Origin: Alphaproteobacteria bacterium
GTDB taxonomy: Bacteria > Pseudomonadota > Alphaproteobacteria > Rhizobiales > Beijerinckiaceae
Direction: 5' to 3'
Length of the DNA stretch: 64,000 bases
Assembly (NCBI GenBank): GCA_016869595.1
Contig: VGDT01000004.1
Coordinates: 30,115-94,114 of the forward strand
Shown here: piece by piece, positions 54,299 to 64,000 of the stretch
How the letters are laid out: each line of letters starts with the position of its first letter
Numbering within the stretch: position 1 is the stretch's first letter
Translations under genes and position numbers: made by a program
The notes under the pieces: generated by a model
What the model saw: the letters and a program-made list of their open reading frames with translations, nothing else
The model's database searches: none
What the model was told of the DNA's origin: nothing

Positions 54299-56203
54299 AT
54301 GAATGAAAAGAACCGAAATACCCGCTCCGGCTCCGCCGGCGGCGACCGGCCCTTACGCCGCCGCGCCAGGGAAACTCCGGCGCCTCATGCCGTCGGGCGC
54401 GAAGACGCAAGACCAGCAAAGCCGCGCTCGGATAAGCCTCGCTTTGACAAACCTCGCTTTGACAAGCCCGCCTCGCGCGACTCCGAAAGCGCGCGCGCCA
54501 AATATCCCGCCAAGAAGCGCGGCGCCGCGCCTGATCCCGCGCCCCATGACAAAGCTTTCGAAGGCGAGCGAATCGCAAAGGTCATGGCGCGCGCCGGAGT
54601 CTGTTCGCGCCGTGACGCCGAGCGCTGGATCGCTGAAGGCCGCGTCGCCGTCAACGGCCGCGCGCTGACCAGTCCCGCCTTCAATGTGAGCGAAAGCGAC
54701 AAGATCACGATCGACGGCGCGCCGATGCAGGCGCGCGAGCGCACACGGCTCTTTCTCTTCCACAAGCCTGCGGGCTATGTCACCACGGCGCGCGACGAAG
54801 AAGGCCGTCCCACCGTGTTCTCCTATCTCGAAGAGCGCCATCCTGATCTACCGAGACTCGTCAGCGTCGGCAGACTCGACATCAATACTGAAGGACTGCT
54901 GCTTCTCACGAATGACGGCGGCCTGGCGCGCACGCTTGAATTGCCCGCGACCGGCTGGACGCGGCGATATCGCGTGCGGGTGCATGGCGCGATCGATCAG
55001 GCGCGGCTCGATTCGCTACGCGACGGCGTGACGATCGAGGGCGTCAATTATGCGCCAATCGAGGCGCGGCTCGAACGCACGCAGGGGGCAAACGCCTGGA
55101 TCGCGATGAGCCTCACTGAGGGCAAGAACCGCGAGATCAAGCGCGTCATGGCGCATCTGGGGCTCGATGTGACGCGATTGATTCGCGTGTCCTACGGGCC
55201 GTTCCAACTCGGCGATCTCGCGGAAGGCGTGGTCGAGGAGGTTCGGCTGAAAACGCTCCGGGAACAGTTGGGCAAGTCGCTCGCTGAACTTGCCGGCGCC
55301 GATTTCGCGACGCCGCTGCGCGAGAAGGCGCCGGCGGAACAGCAGGAGATGCGCGAACGCGCCGAGAAGCGTTCGCGCAAACATGTTTCGACGCTGCGCA
55401 AGGAACGTGATGAAGGGCGTGATGTTGGCCCTCGCGCGCGCGTTACGCGCGGCGCCGTCGCCGACCGCAAGGGCCGCGCCGTCGCCGTCGAGCGGGTGAC
55501 GCCGGTTCGGCGCAAGGCGCAGGAGGAGACTCCGTCGCGCAACGCGCGGCGCTTCGAATCGATGCGCGGCGATGGCGCGCCTCGAGCGACGAAGGCGCGA
55601 TCCGAGCGTCCAACGCGTGAAAGCAAGCCGCGCGAGGAGCCTTTCCTTCGCGAGGAGGGACGGCGACGCGACGACCGCACTGCGCACGAACAGCGCCGCG
55701 CGCCGCGCTTCGACGAACAAAGCGGCGCGCGTCCAACGGCGCGAACGGCGCGCGAGCATCGGTCCGAGAGGCGCGACGAACGTTCGCGCAGCACGCAGAC
55801 ATTCGAAAAGCGTTCGGACGACCGTGCGAGCGGTCAGAGAAATTATCGTGTGGCCAATCGAGATGACGCGCGTTTCGACAAGCGCCCGCCGCGTCGGGAC
55901 GGCGACAAGGCTCGAGGGGATACGCACGGCGCCAGCGCGACGCGCCAGGAGCGGCCACAAAAATTCGACAAGCGTCCTTCCCACAGCAGCGAGCGAGAAT
56001 TTCTGGCAGGCGGCCGCGCGCCCGGCGTGCGCAAATTTGAGCGGCCTGGCGCCGATATAGGCGCAAGGTCCTCGCGAAGCGGCGGCCCGTATAAGGGTCC
56101 GCACAAAGGTCCGCGCAGCGGACCAGGTAAAGGTCCCGCTGGCGGCCGAGGCGCGCCGCGCAAAGGACCTACGAAAGGGCCGCGCAAACCGCGCGGCGCA
56201 TAA
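54299..56203 (+). CDS. rluB: RluB-type 23S rRNA pseudouridine synthase with long basic tails
   Basis: A 634-residue RsuA/RluB-family enzyme, against about 250-300 for the catalytic core. Residues 86-140 form the S4 RNA-binding domain (ERIAKVMARAGVCSRRDAERWI). The catalytic Asp194 lies in SVGRLDINTEGLLLL, and GKNREIKRVMAHLGL follows. Residues 1-85 and about 340-634 are low-complexity and rich in Arg, Lys, Asp and Glu, with repeats such as DKPRFDKPRFDKP and a Gly-Pro-Lys ending (GPYKGPHKGPRSGPGKGP). The tails probably bind rRNA or ribosomes non-specifically. rsmD follows after 3 bp. Confidence 0.92.
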   Translation: MNEKNRNTRSGSAGGDRPLRRRARETPAPHAVGREDARPAKPRSDKPRFDKPRFDKPASRDSESARAKYPAKKRGAAPDPAPHDKAFEGERIAKVMARAGVCSRRDAERWIAEGRVAVNGRALTSPAFNVSESDKITIDGAPMQARERTRLFLFHKPAGYVTTARDEEGRPTVFSYLEERHPDLPRLVSVGRLDINTEGLLLLTNDGGLARTLELPATGWTRRYRVRVHGAIDQARLDSLRDGVTIEGVNYAPIEARLERTQGANAWIAMSLTEGKNREIKRVMAHLGLDVTRLIRVSYGPFQLGDLAEGVVEEVRLKTLREQLGKSLAELAGADFATPLREKAPAEQQEMRERAEKRSRKHVSTLRKERDEGRDVGPRARVTRGAVADRKGRAVAVERVTPVRRKAQEETPSRNARRFESMRGDGAPRATKARSERPTRESKPREEPFLREEGRRRDDRTAHEQRRAPRFDEQSGARPTARTAREHRSERRDERSRSTQTFEKRSDDRASGQRNYRVANRDDARFDKRPPRRDGDKARGDTHGASATRQERPQKFDKRPSHSSEREFLAGGRAPGVRKFERPGADIGARSSRSGGPYKGPHKGPRSGPGKGPAGGRGAPRKGPTKGPRKPRGA

Positions 56204-56206
56204 GCC

Positions 56207-56764
56207 ATGCGGATCGTCGGCGGCGCCCTGCGCGGTCGAGCGCTCACCGGACCTCGTTCACAGGCGATCCGACCGACGTCCGAACGGCTGCGCGAGTCCG
56301 TTTTCGACATCCTCGCGCATCGCTTCAACGACGCGGTTACCGACGCGAATGTCATCGACCTTTTTGCCGGCGCCGGCGCGCTCGGCCTTGAGGCGCTGTC
56401 GCGCGGCGCCGCCCGCACGCTTTTCGTCGACGATGGAACAGAGGCGCGCGCTTTGTTGCGCGCCAATATCGAAGCGTTGGGACTTGGCGGCGTCACGCGC
56501 ATCTTTCGCCGCGACGCCACGAAGCTCGGGGCCGCGCCGCCGGGCGAACTATTTTCGCTCGCCTTTCTCGATCCGCCCTATGGCAAAGATCTCGCGACGC
56601 CATCGCTCATCGCCCTCGTCGAGGGCGGCTGGCTTGCGCCGGGAGCAACCGTTGTCATCGAGGAAAGCGCCAAAGCGCAGATCGATTTGCCGCCATCTTT
56701 CGTGCGCGAAGACGAACGCCGCTATGGCGACACGCAATTCATCTTCGCGCGTTACGTTCCTTAG
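56207..56764 (+). CDS. rsmD: 16S rRNA (guanine(966)-N(2))-methyltransferase RsmD
   Basis: A 185-residue class I methyltransferase. MRIVGGALRGR and RPTSERLRESVFDIL at the N-terminus, the SAM motif VIDLFAGAGALGLEAL, and the catalytic LDPPYGK are all diagnostic. It starts 3 bp after the pseudouridine synthase gene; both modify rRNA, so the operon is a small rRNA-modification unit. Confidence 0.93.
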   Translation: MRIVGGALRGRALTGPRSQAIRPTSERLRESVFDILAHRFNDAVTDANVIDLFAGAGALGLEALSRGAARTLFVDDGTEARALLRANIEALGLGGVTRIFRRDATKLGAAPPGELFSLAFLDPPYGKDLATPSLIALVEGGWLAPGATVVIEESAKAQIDLPPSFVREDERRYGDTQFIFARYVP

Positions 56765-56785
56765 CGATCAGAGAACGCCATCGCC

Positions 56786-57208
56786 TCATTCGAAGGCGAC
56801 CTGGACTTTCGTCACCGCGCGATCGAAAAGGCCCGTCGGTAGATAGCATAATGGATTTGTCGCGAGCGGCGCTTCCTTGCAGTGCTCGTGATCGGTCGTC
56901 CAGGCATAGCCCGACCGCGCCATGCAACCCAGAATGTATTTGCGAATAAGGTGATTTGCATCGAAGCGGCGATTTTCGGGATATGCCGACTCGCCGTCCA
57001 ATTCGCAGGCCGAAGTCTGTATCTGTTGCGCCTTGTAAAACGACGAACTGGAGCCGATCAATCCGGCTTCGGCGCCGACGACCATCCCCATTCCACCGAG
57101 AAAGGCGGTAACCGCCGTCACCTTGCTTGCCCTAAACTGCACGTCGAGCAATGAGAGCACGCCGAAAGTCGCCAAAGCGACGCCCACAAAGACCAACACG
57201 AGAATCAT
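56786..57208 (-). CDS. Hypothetical membrane-anchored protein
   Basis: A 140-residue protein I do not recognise. Two N-terminal hydrophobic segments (ILVLVFVGVALATFGVLSLL and AVTAFLGGMGMVVGAEAGLIG) are followed by a soluble part with four cysteines (SACELDGE, LGCMARSGYAW, EHCKEAP, PLCYLPTG), suggesting two disulfides in the periplasm. It has normal coding composition. It converges on rsmD and stands alone. Confidence 0.6.
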   Translation of the reverse strand: MILVLVFVGVALATFGVLSLLDVQFRASKVTAVTAFLGGMGMVVGAEAGLIGSSSSFYKAQQIQTSACELDGESAYPENRRFDANHLIRKYILGCMARSGYAWTTDHEHCKEAPLATNPLCYLPTGLFDRAVTKVQVAFE

Positions 57209-57443
57209 GCTTCGTTCTCCACGTCAGAGTAGTTCTGCTGGCGCCGTCCCTGACGAAAGGCGGAACGCATAGCAATGCCGCGGACAGCGCTGCGCACAGA
57301 CGATCCTTGCCTTTCGTTCGACACGCTTGGCGTCGACGAAAGAGCGCAACGAACTCATTGATGGATTGTGTGTCTCTAACGCGCCGCAGTCTGCGACTTA
57401 GTCACGAGCCTCTATGCTTCGTTTCGAAGCGCAAGCGGCGCTT
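57209..57443. other. Gap between hypothetical gene and mutS
   Basis: 235 bp. I see no gene, strong hairpin or repeat here. Confidence 0.4.
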
Positions 57444-60125
57444 TCAAAGTTTCTTCTTCAGTTCATAAAGCGCCGCGAGCGCTTCACGCGGCGTCATCTG
57501 ATCAGGATCGATTTCTCTAAGCGCGTTGCGCAGCGTGTCCTTCAGCGTCGGCGCGTCAGCGGCGCGCGCAAAGAGCGGGAGATCGTCGATCAATGTTTCG
57601 ACCGGAACGCGACGATCAGCCGCTTCGAGTTCCGCGAGGATGGCGTGCGCGCGGGCGACGACGCCTGCCGGAAGTCCCGCGAGTTGTGCGACATGCACGC
57701 CATAGGAGCGGTCCGCGGCGCCTTTGATCACTTCGTGTAAAAACACGATATCGCCCGCGTGATCCGTCACCTTCATCGTCAGATTGACGAGACGCGGCAA
57801 TCTTTTCGCAAGTTGCGTCAATTCATGGAAATGCGTGGCGAAGATCGCGCGCGAGCGATTGACTTCATGCAGATGTTCGATTGTCGCCCAGGCGATCGAC
57901 AGCCCGTCGAATGTCGCCGTGCCGCGCCCGATTTCATCGAGAATAACGAGCGAGCGCGGCGTCGCGCAATTCAAGATCGCCGCGGTTTCAACCATCTCGA
58001 CCATGAAGGTCGAGCGACCGCGGGCGAGATCATCCGAAGCGCCGACTCGCGAGAATAGCCTGTCGATGACGCCGATGTGGGCGGATTGCGCGGGAACGTA
58101 AGAGCCGGTCTGCGCCAGGAGCGCGATGAGCGCGTTCTGACGCAGATAGGTCGACTTGCCCGCCATATTCGGGCCAGTGACGACCGCGATCCGTCCGCCA
58201 TCGGTTCCTCCGAGATCACAGTCGTTCGCAGCAAAGGCCTTGCCTTGCGATTGTAACGAGCCTTCGACCACCGGATGACGACCGCCGACGATCTCAAAAT
58301 CGAGCGAAGCGTCAATCATTGGACGCGTCCAGCCGCGCTTCTCTGCGACTTCGGCAAGCGCGGCATATAAGTCGAGCCGCGCGAAAGCCTCGGCGAGGCG
58401 CTGCAAGTCTTCGGCCTGCGCACAAACCTCGTCTGACAGCGCATCAAAGATCGCCAATTCGCGCGCTAACGCGCGGTCGGCGGCCGAAGCGATCTTGGCT
58501 TCAAGTTCGATGAGTTCGCGCGTGGAAAAACGCATCGCGTCAGCCATTGTCTGGCGATGCGTGAAGGTCGCCTCAAACGGGGGCCGCAGTAGCTTCTCGC
58601 CATGAACGAGCGAGACTTCGAGAAAAAAGCCAAGAAAATTGTTGTGCTTGATCTTCAGCTTCGTTTCGGTGAGCTCGGCGTAACGTCCCTGCAGCTCAGC
58701 GATCACCTTGCGGCTTTCATCGCGAAGGCGTCTTGCTTCGTCCAACTCGGCGTCTCTGCCCTCGCGAATGAAATCGCCATTGCGCTTGTCGAGCGGCAGG
58801 CTGTCTCTCAAGCTTGCGGCTATTCGGCCGGCGAGCACAGCATCGGCTTGGGAAAGCGCTTCCGTTTCCGCCGCGATCTCAGGTGGGAGATCGAACTGCG
58901 CAAAAAGGAAGGCGATATCCTTCGCGGCGTCGAGCGCGACGCCGACGCTTGCGAGATCGCGTGGTCCTCCTCGCTCTAATGAAAGGCGCGACAGCGCCCG
59001 GGAAAGGTCCGGGGCGCGCGCAAGCTTCGCGCGAAGCGCGCCGCGAAAATCCGATCTTTCGAGGAAGAAATCGACGGCGTCGAGCCGCGCTATGATGGCT
59101 CGCGGGTCTGTCAGAGGCGCGGCAATTCGCTCCGCTAAAAGCCTCGCGCCGGCAGGCGTGACGGTGAGATCGACGACCGACAGCAGCGAGCCTTCGCGCG
59201 CGCCTGAAAGCGTCCGCGTAAGTTCGAGATTGGCGCGCGTTGCGGCGTCGATTTCGAGCGTCGTCAGTTCGCGCAGGCTCATCGGACGCGAAAGCGCCGG
59301 GCGCTGCTCCTTTTGCGTGCGCTCGACATAGAGGATCGCCGTTGCGGCGGCGGCGAGTTCGGCCGCGCTCAATGCGCCGAATCCGTCGAGCGTCGCAACC
59401 GCATAGAAATCCATAAGGCGTCGCGCAGCATCAGCGCTGTCGCCGATATCGCGGCCGATCGGCGCGATAGGGATGCCTGCCGCCTCAAAAAGCGCCGAAA
59501 GCGAAGGCTGCCTGCATAGCGCATCGGCCGCGACGATTTCCCTCGGCTCCAGACGCGCGATCTCGGCCCCAAGCCCATTTTCTTCGCGCTCGCAAACGGT
59601 GAATGCGCCCGTTGAAATATCAACGCTCGCAAGCCCATAGCGCCATTGGCCGTCTTCGCCCCGCAAGCGCGCCACCGCCAAAAAAGCATTAGGCTTCGCC
59701 GGATCGAGTAGCGTGTCCTCGGTGATGGTGCCAGGAGTGACGAGCCGCACCACGTCGCGGCGGACCACCGATTTTGCGCCGCGTTTCTTCGCTTCGGCCG
59801 GATCTTCGATCTGCTCGCAGACGGCGACGCGATGTCCGAGCGCAATGAGTTTTTGCAGATAATCATTAGCGCGCTCCACCGGCACGCCGCACATCGGAAT
59901 ATCTTCGCCAAGATGTTTGCCGCGTTTGGTGAGCATGATGCCGAGCGCGCGCGACGCCGTTTGCGCGTCCTCGAAAAACAGCTCGTAGAAATCGCCCATG
60001 CGATAGAAGAGCAGGCAATCGGCGTTGGCCGCCTTGATCTCGATATATTGCGCGATCATCGGCGTCGCGCGCGCCGCGGCCTTGTCGTCAGAATTTGGCG
60101 CAGGAGGCGGCGCGGCGTGTTTCAT
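57444..60125 (-). CDS. mutS: DNA mismatch repair protein MutS
   Basis: An 893-residue mismatch sensor. The N-terminal mismatch domain has the Phe-x-Glu region in [17 protein letters not shown]. The connector, core and clamp domains follow. The ATPase has [10 protein letters not shown] (Walker A), [35 protein letters not shown] (Walker B) and [11 protein letters not shown]. The length fits full MutS with a helix-turn-helix C-terminus. It stands alone and is divergent from the DUF3616 gene. Confidence 0.96.
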   Translation of the reverse strand: MKHAAPPPAPNSDDKAAARATPMIAQYIEIKAANADCLLFYRMGDFYELFFEDAQTASRALGIMLTKRGKHLGEDIPMCGVPVERANDYLQKLIALGHRVAVCEQIEDPAEAKKRGAKSVVRRDVVRLVTPGTITEDTLLDPAKPNAFLAVARLRGEDGQWRYGLASVDISTGAFTVCEREENGLGAEIARLEPREIVAADALCRQPSLSALFEAAGIPIAPIGRDIGDSADAARRLMDFYAVATLDGFGALSAAELAAAATAILYVERTQKEQRPALSRPMSLRELTTLEIDAATRANLELTRTLSGAREGSLLSVVDLTVTPAGARLLAERIAAPLTDPRAIIARLDAVDFFLERSDFRGALRAKLARAPDLSRALSRLSLERGGPRDLASVGVALDAAKDIAFLFAQFDLPPEIAAETEALSQADAVLAGRIAASLRDSLPLDKRNGDFIREGRDAELDEARRLRDESRKVIAELQGRYAELTETKLKIKHNNFLGFFLEVSLVHGEKLLRPPFEATFTHRQTMADAMRFSTRELIELEAKIASAADRALARELAIFDALSDEVCAQAEDLQRLAEAFARLDLYAALAEVAEKRGWTRPMIDASLDFEIVGGRHPVVEGSLQSQGKAFAANDCDLGGTDGGRIAVVTGPNMAGKSTYLRQNALIALLAQTGSYVPAQSAHIGVIDRLFSRVGASDDLARGRSTFMVEMVETAAILNCATPRSLVILDEIGRGTATFDGLSIAWATIEHLHEVNRSRAIFATHFHELTQLAKRLPRLVNLTMKVTDHAGDIVFLHEVIKGAADRSYGVHVAQLAGLPAGVVARAHAILAELEAADRRVPVETLIDDLPLFARAADAPTLKDTLRNALREIDPDQMTPREALAALYELKKKL

Positions 60126-60249
60126 CGGCGCCAGTGTAACGGCCTCGCGGCGTCAGCGCCACGCGGGGCGACCACTTGCATGTGGACGACATATTTTCCT
60201 GCACATAGATTGGTCTTGCAGTCGTTTTGCATCATTATTGGAGAGTTCG

Positions 60250-61263
60250 ATGATTGCCGCCGCCCACCGAATTGTCGCAATTACCGCGACCGCCGCTTGG
60301 CTTTGCTCAGCTGCCATCGCGGCAGAGCGTGTCGCGCCGGAATTGGCGATTCCCTGGCAGGTCGACAAACATCCCTTCGCGGCGAAGAAAGCGAATGAAG
60401 CCTTCAGCGGCTTTGCCTGCGCAACGGCCGGCATATGCGTGCTCGCGGTCGATGAAGGCCGCCAAGGAGCCTTCATGCGGATCAAAGGCGAGCGGCTTGT
60501 CTATGTCGGCAAGCCGTTTGAATTCGACGAGGTGAAGAAAGAGCTCGACGCCGAAGCGGCCGCCGTTGACGATTCCTATTTTTACGTCACCGGGTCTCAC
60601 GCGGCGAAACGCGAAACATGTTGCGACAATCCAGACAGCCGAAGGATTTTCCGGCTGACCGTCGACGGGAACGGCGATCTCGGAACAATTGCGCATAGCG
60701 AGCGCTTGTGGGACGCGATGCGTAACCTTCCCGAACTTGCATCCTATGTCGTTCCGGGCGACTGCCGCTGCGATGCGGCCCCGGGCCGTAACCGCGCCGA
60801 TATCGAGGGCATGGCCGCCGCGAACGGCCGGCTGTTTTTCGCTTTACGCGCGCCGAATGTGGAAGGAAACGCCTATATCGTCGGCGTCGACGCCAAGGCG
60901 CTTTTCGAAGGCGGCGATCTTAGACCGTCTCTTACTAAGATTCATTTGGGCGCTGACAAGGGCTTTCGGGACCTCGCGATTGCTGACGGCGAAGCGCTCG
61001 CTCTTGTTGGTCCGAGCGATAGCGGGTCGGCCGGAGAATTTTCGATCGTCGAATTGCCGGGGCTAACGAAAGGCGCGCCCGTTCAGGCAAAGGAACTCGC
61101 AAGGCTCGACCTCAGCGCGGTCAGATTAAAGAAAGGCGAGCGGCTCAAACCGGAAGCCATCACGCCGCTCGACATAAAACCTGGGCGCTATCGATTGCTC
61201 GTGCTCTCGGATGGTGGAGAAGACGGCGCGCCGCTCGTCTTCAACATTCCGCGCGCTCCCTGA
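60250..61263 (+). CDS. Secreted DUF3616 domain-containing protein
   Basis: A 337-residue exported protein. The signal peptide covers about residues 1-25 (IVAITATAAWLCSAAIA). The mature part has a beta-propeller-like pattern with blades such as FSGFACATAGICVLAVDEG, VDDSYFYVTGSHAAKR and IEGMAAANGRLFFALRAP, and matches DUF3616 proteins of unknown function. Several cysteine pairs (ETCCDN, GDCRCDA) fit an oxidising compartment. It is divergent from mutS, and maeB follows 126 bp later. Confidence 0.8.
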   Translation: MIAAAHRIVAITATAAWLCSAAIAAERVAPELAIPWQVDKHPFAAKKANEAFSGFACATAGICVLAVDEGRQGAFMRIKGERLVYVGKPFEFDEVKKELDAEAAAVDDSYFYVTGSHAAKRETCCDNPDSRRIFRLTVDGNGDLGTIAHSERLWDAMRNLPELASYVVPGDCRCDAAPGRNRADIEGMAAANGRLFFALRAPNVEGNAYIVGVDAKALFEGGDLRPSLTKIHLGADKGFRDLAIADGEALALVGPSDSGSAGEFSIVELPGLTKGAPVQAKELARLDLSAVRLKKGERLKPEAITPLDIKPGRYRLLVLSDGGEDGAPLVFNIPRAP

Positions 61264-61389
61264 AAGAAAGGCGCCGGACGAGGCGTCTTCCAGGGCTTTG
61301 CTGGGCGCCGTCGGCTTGAGGCGAAGGCGCTTGTGAAGGCGTCCACGCTCCGGTTATGGTCGCCGCGCTGCATCAGCAAAGGGGCGAAT

Positions 61390-63684
61390 ATGGCCGACGA
61401 CATGGCGGAGAATCGGGCGGAAGGAGAACAGCGCGCGACGATTTCGGACAAGGAGGCGCTGCTCTTTCATTCGCGCGGCCGGCCCGGAAAGCTCGCGGTC
61501 GTCGCCTCGAAGCCGATGGCCACTCAACGCGATCTATCGCTCGCCTATTCGCCGGGCGTCGCCGCGCCTGTGCTCGCCATCGCCAAAGATCCCTCAGCAG
61601 CCTTCGATTACACGACGCGCGGTAATATGGTCGCCGTCATCACCAACGGCACCGCCATTCTCGGGCTTGGCGATCTCGGCGCGCTGGCGGCGAAGCCGGT
61701 CATGGAAGGGAAAGCCGCGCTGTTCAAGCGGTTCGCTGACATCGATTCCATCGATCTCGAGATCGACGCCAAGGACGTCGACGAATTCGTCAACGCCGTG
61801 CGCTATCTCGGGCCCTCATTTGGCGGGATCAATCTCGAAGATATCAAGGCCCCCGAATGCTTCGTCATCGAGGAGCGGCTACGCGACCTCATGGACATTC
61901 CGGTCTTTCACGATGATCAGCATGGCACGGCAATTATTTCCGCCGCTGGGCTTCTCAACGCGCTGCTGCTGACCGGACGCGACATCAAAACAGCGAAACT
62001 CGTCTGTAACGGCGCTGGCGCGGCAGGCATCGCCTGCCTCGATCTCGCTAAGGCGCTCGGGTTCGATCCGCGCAACGTCATCCTGTGCGACACCAAGGGC
62101 GTCGTCTATCGGGGCCGCCAGGAGGGCATGAACCAGTGGAAGAGCGCGCACGCCGTCGACACCAAGGCGCGCACGCTCGCCGAAGCGATTGAAGGCGCGG
62201 ACATATTCTACGGACTTTCCGTCAAGGGCGCGCTGACGCCGAAAATGCTTCGCAGCATGGCGGACGATCCGATCGTTTTCGCCATGGCGAACCCAGATCC
62301 AGAAATCACCCCGGAAGAAGCGCGCGCCACACGCGCCGACGTGATCATCGCCACGGGGCGTTCCGACTATCCCAATCAGGTCAATAACGTTCTCGGATTT
62401 CCGTATATTTTTCGCGGCGCGCTCGACGTTCGCGCGCGCACCATCAACATGGAAATGAAGATCGCCGCTACACATGCGCTCGCCGAACTTGCGCGGGAAG
62501 ACGTGCCTGACGAAGTGGCGAACGCCTATCGCGGCGCGCGTCCGCGTTTCGGGCGCGACTATCTCATCCCGGCGCCCTTCGATCCGCGATTGATTTCCGT
62601 TATCCCGCCTGCAGTGGCGCTCGCGGCGATGGATGCCGGCGTCGCGCGGCGGCCGATCGTCGACATGAAGGCCTATCGCGCCGAACTATCGGCGCGCCGC
62701 GATCCGATCGCGGGACTGATGCAGACGATTCACGAACGCGTGCGACGCGATCCGAAACGCGTCGTCTTCGCCGAGGGCGAAGAGGAACAGGTCATCCGCG
62801 CCGCGCTTTCCTTCGTCCACCAAGGTTTTGGACGCGCCGTGCTTGTCGGACGAGAGGATCGCGTCAAAGAAGCGGCGGCGAACGCCGGCCTCGAACTGCC
62901 GCCCGAGATCGAGATCCACAACGCCAAGCTCTCTCACCGCAATGCCGTCTATGCGCAGTTCCTGTTCGAACGCCTGCAGCGCAAGGGCTTTCTGATGCGC
63001 GACTGCCAGCGGCTGATCAATCAGGACCGCAATCATTTCGCCGCGGCGATGGTGGCGCAGGGCGACGCCGACGCCATGGTGACAGGCGTGACCCGCAATT
63101 TCTCCCATGCGCTCGAAGACGTGCGTCGCGTTGTCGACGCCAAGCCCGGCCACCGCGTGATCGGCGCTTCGCTCATTCTGGCCAACGGCCGCGTCGTCGT
63201 CGTCGCCGATACGGCCATCACGGAAATGCCTGACGCCGAGGAACTAGCCGAAATCGCTATTGAGGCGGCGGGCGTGGCGCGCCGCATCGGCCTCGAGCCG
63301 CGGGTCGCCATGCTCGCCTTTTCGACATTCGGCTATCCGCCGGGCGAACGTACGGCGCGCGTTCATCAGGCGGTCAATGTGCTCGACCGGCGTCGCGTCG
63401 ATTTCCAGTACGAGGGCGAGATGGGCGCGGACATCGCCCTCAACAGGGAGTTGATGAGCGCCTACCCATTCTCCCGCCTCAGCGATACGGCGAACGTGCT
63501 TGTCATGCCGGCGTTTCATTCGGCGGCTATTTCGACAAAAATGTTACAGGAACTGGGCGGCGCGACCGTGCTCGGGCCGCTGATTGTCGGACTCGACAAA
63601 CCGATCCAAATCGTCCAACTCGGCGCGACGGACACTGAGATCGTCAATATGGCGGCGCTCGCCGCCTTTGGCATCGGAGGGTAG
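61390..63684 (+). CDS. maeB: NADP-dependent malic enzyme (phosphotransacetylase fusion)
   Basis: A 764-residue MaeB-type enzyme that decarboxylates malate to pyruvate. The malic domain has [15 protein letters not shown], the catalytic [10 protein letters not shown], the nucleotide-binding [13 protein letters not shown] and [10 protein letters not shown]. From about residue 440 a phosphotransacetylase-like domain follows ([26 protein letters not shown]-like [14 protein letters not shown]), which in this class is regulatory rather than catalytic. The start at 61390 has AAGGGGCGA upstream; an earlier in-frame codon at 61333 lacks similarity. Confidence 0.95.
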   Translation: MADDMAENRAEGEQRATISDKEALLFHSRGRPGKLAVVASKPMATQRDLSLAYSPGVAAPVLAIAKDPSAAFDYTTRGNMVAVITNGTAILGLGDLGALAAKPVMEGKAALFKRFADIDSIDLEIDAKDVDEFVNAVRYLGPSFGGINLEDIKAPECFVIEERLRDLMDIPVFHDDQHGTAIISAAGLLNALLLTGRDIKTAKLVCNGAGAAGIACLDLAKALGFDPRNVILCDTKGVVYRGRQEGMNQWKSAHAVDTKARTLAEAIEGADIFYGLSVKGALTPKMLRSMADDPIVFAMANPDPEITPEEARATRADVIIATGRSDYPNQVNNVLGFPYIFRGALDVRARTINMEMKIAATHALAELAREDVPDEVANAYRGARPRFGRDYLIPAPFDPRLISVIPPAVALAAMDAGVARRPIVDMKAYRAELSARRDPIAGLMQTIHERVRRDPKRVVFAEGEEEQVIRAALSFVHQGFGRAVLVGREDRVKEAAANAGLELPPEIEIHNAKLSHRNAVYAQFLFERLQRKGFLMRDCQRLINQDRNHFAAAMVAQGDADAMVTGVTRNFSHALEDVRRVVDAKPGHRVIGASLILANGRVVVVADTAITEMPDAEELAEIAIEAAGVARRIGLEPRVAMLAFSTFGYPPGERTARVHQAVNVLDRRRVDFQYEGEMGADIALNRELMSAYPFSRLSDTANVLVMPAFHSAAISTKMLQELGGATVLGPLIVGLDKPIQIVQLGATDTEIVNMAALAAFGIGG

Positions 63685-63872
63685 CTGTCCTTTGCGTCCG
63701 GGAATGCAACCGCTCACAGCGGCGAACGACGACGATTTCCTTCCAGGAGGCGCAGACGGGACTGTTTAGGCGACGCGCGATGCGCGTTCTCCCGACAGTC
63801 CCATTCTCGCTCTTTTAGGCGTGGACCGCGCCGGATCAGCGGATCGCGCCGGGGTTACCAGAGAGGCGATTG
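63685..63872. promoter_or_regulatory. Spacer before ugd with an inverted repeat
   Basis: GGGACTGT (63748-63755) and ACAGTCCC (63796-63803) form an 8-bp inverted repeat around an inner GCGACGCGCGATGCGCG stretch, followed by a short T-run (CTCTTTTA). It may terminate maeB. An AGAGAGGCG ribosome-binding site for the next gene lies at about 63860. Confidence 0.45.
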
Positions 63873-64000
63873 ATGAACATTACGATGATTGGTTCGGGCT
63901 ATGTGGGTCTGGTCTCGGGCGCGTGTTTTGCTGACTTTGGCCACAACGTCATTTGCATCGACTCGGATGCGAACAAGATCGAACGCCTCAAGGCCGGTGA
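63873..64000 (+). CDS. ugd: UDP-glucose 6-dehydrogenase (5' part)
   Basis: Only the first 42 codons are inside the window. They begin [24 protein letters not shown], the N-terminal NAD-binding glycine motif typical of the UDP-glucose/GDP-mannose dehydrogenase family, followed by VICIDSD with the acidic residue that binds the ribose. The enzyme oxidises UDP-glucose to UDP-glucuronate for surface polysaccharides. The GDP-mannose relative cannot be excluded from this fragment. Confidence 0.85.
   Translation, partial: MNITMIGSGYVGLVSGACFADFGHNVICIDSDANKIERLKAG

Noticed and set aside
55016..56104. Long antisense frame over the rluB tail.
   Set aside because: It arises from the repetitive Arg/Asp codons of the tail; no homology or start signal.

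Overview
The window is a GC-rich, gene-dense chromosomal segment from an alphaproteobacterium, most likely of the Hyphomicrobiales (Rhizobiales). Supporting this are a GcrA cell-cycle regulator next to CcrM-type GANTC sites, an ExoR-like Sel1-repeat protein, a SqrR/BigR-type ArsR regulator, a QueE with the CX14CX2C cluster spacing, and the order pstB-phoU-phoB-gcrA-argD-argF-hslO. A Methylocystis/Methylosinus-like or Beijerinckiaceae-like host fits, but this is an inference; no methane-oxidation gene lies in the window.

Layout. 1-9.5 kb: end of the phosphate-uptake operon (pstB, phoU, phoB), gcrA, then argD-argF-hslO, an FAH-family hydrolase, a PLP decarboxylase and a CorA/ZntB-like transporter. 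Between gcrA and argD is a probable small structured RNA with its own promoter and terminator. 9.5-17 kb: a complete type I restriction-modification operon (hsdM-hsdS-hsdR, minus strand) with an intergenic repeat inside it, prfB with its programmed +1 frameshift, a vapBC pair and tRNA-Ser(CGA). 17-22.5 kb: an accessory-looking stretch behind the tRNA, with a PhnA-like protein, a Tyr/His-rich secreted protein, a gene fragment, and a divergent copper-detoxification pair (multicopper oxidase and P1B ATPase). 22.5-33 kb: DUF1810, the methionine-cycle operon (SahR-like regulator, metF, metH), a CoA-transferase, queE-queD and a small cytochrome c.

33-51 kb is the most interesting part. It holds an ExoR-like protein and a block that reads as a sulfide/persulfide and quinol-oxidation module: a persulfide-dioxygenase-like MBL protein divergent from a TauE/SafE exporter; sulfide:quinone oxidoreductase upstream of cytochrome bd (cydP-cydA-cydB-cydX); two separate DUF2892 membrane proteins; a fused HMA-UreH2-cupredoxin-LysM protein; a Met/His-rich haem protein; a Crp-type regulator; a SqrR/BigR-type regulator with the paired cysteines; a HiPIP; and a coupled operon of RND adaptor, RND pump, AhpD-like protein and rhodanese. 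Electrons from sulfide could pass from SQR to quinol to cytochrome bd, with the persulfide product handled by rhodanese and the dioxygenase. A short CTAA-type motif recurs upstream of several of these genes.

51-64 kb: a beta-carbonic anhydrase broken by an in-frame amber codon, a dehalogenase-like hydrolase lacking its catalytic His, a patatin-like protein, tadA, an RluB-type pseudouridine synthase with very long basic tails, rsmD, mutS, a DUF3616 protein, NADP-type malic enzyme (maeB) and the start of a UDP-glucose dehydrogenase gene.

Throughout, palindromic intergenic repeats sit so close to genes that their first bases form the stop codon of the neighbouring gene (metH, rhodanese, patatin, tadA). 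No CRISPR array, phage or intact insertion sequence was seen.
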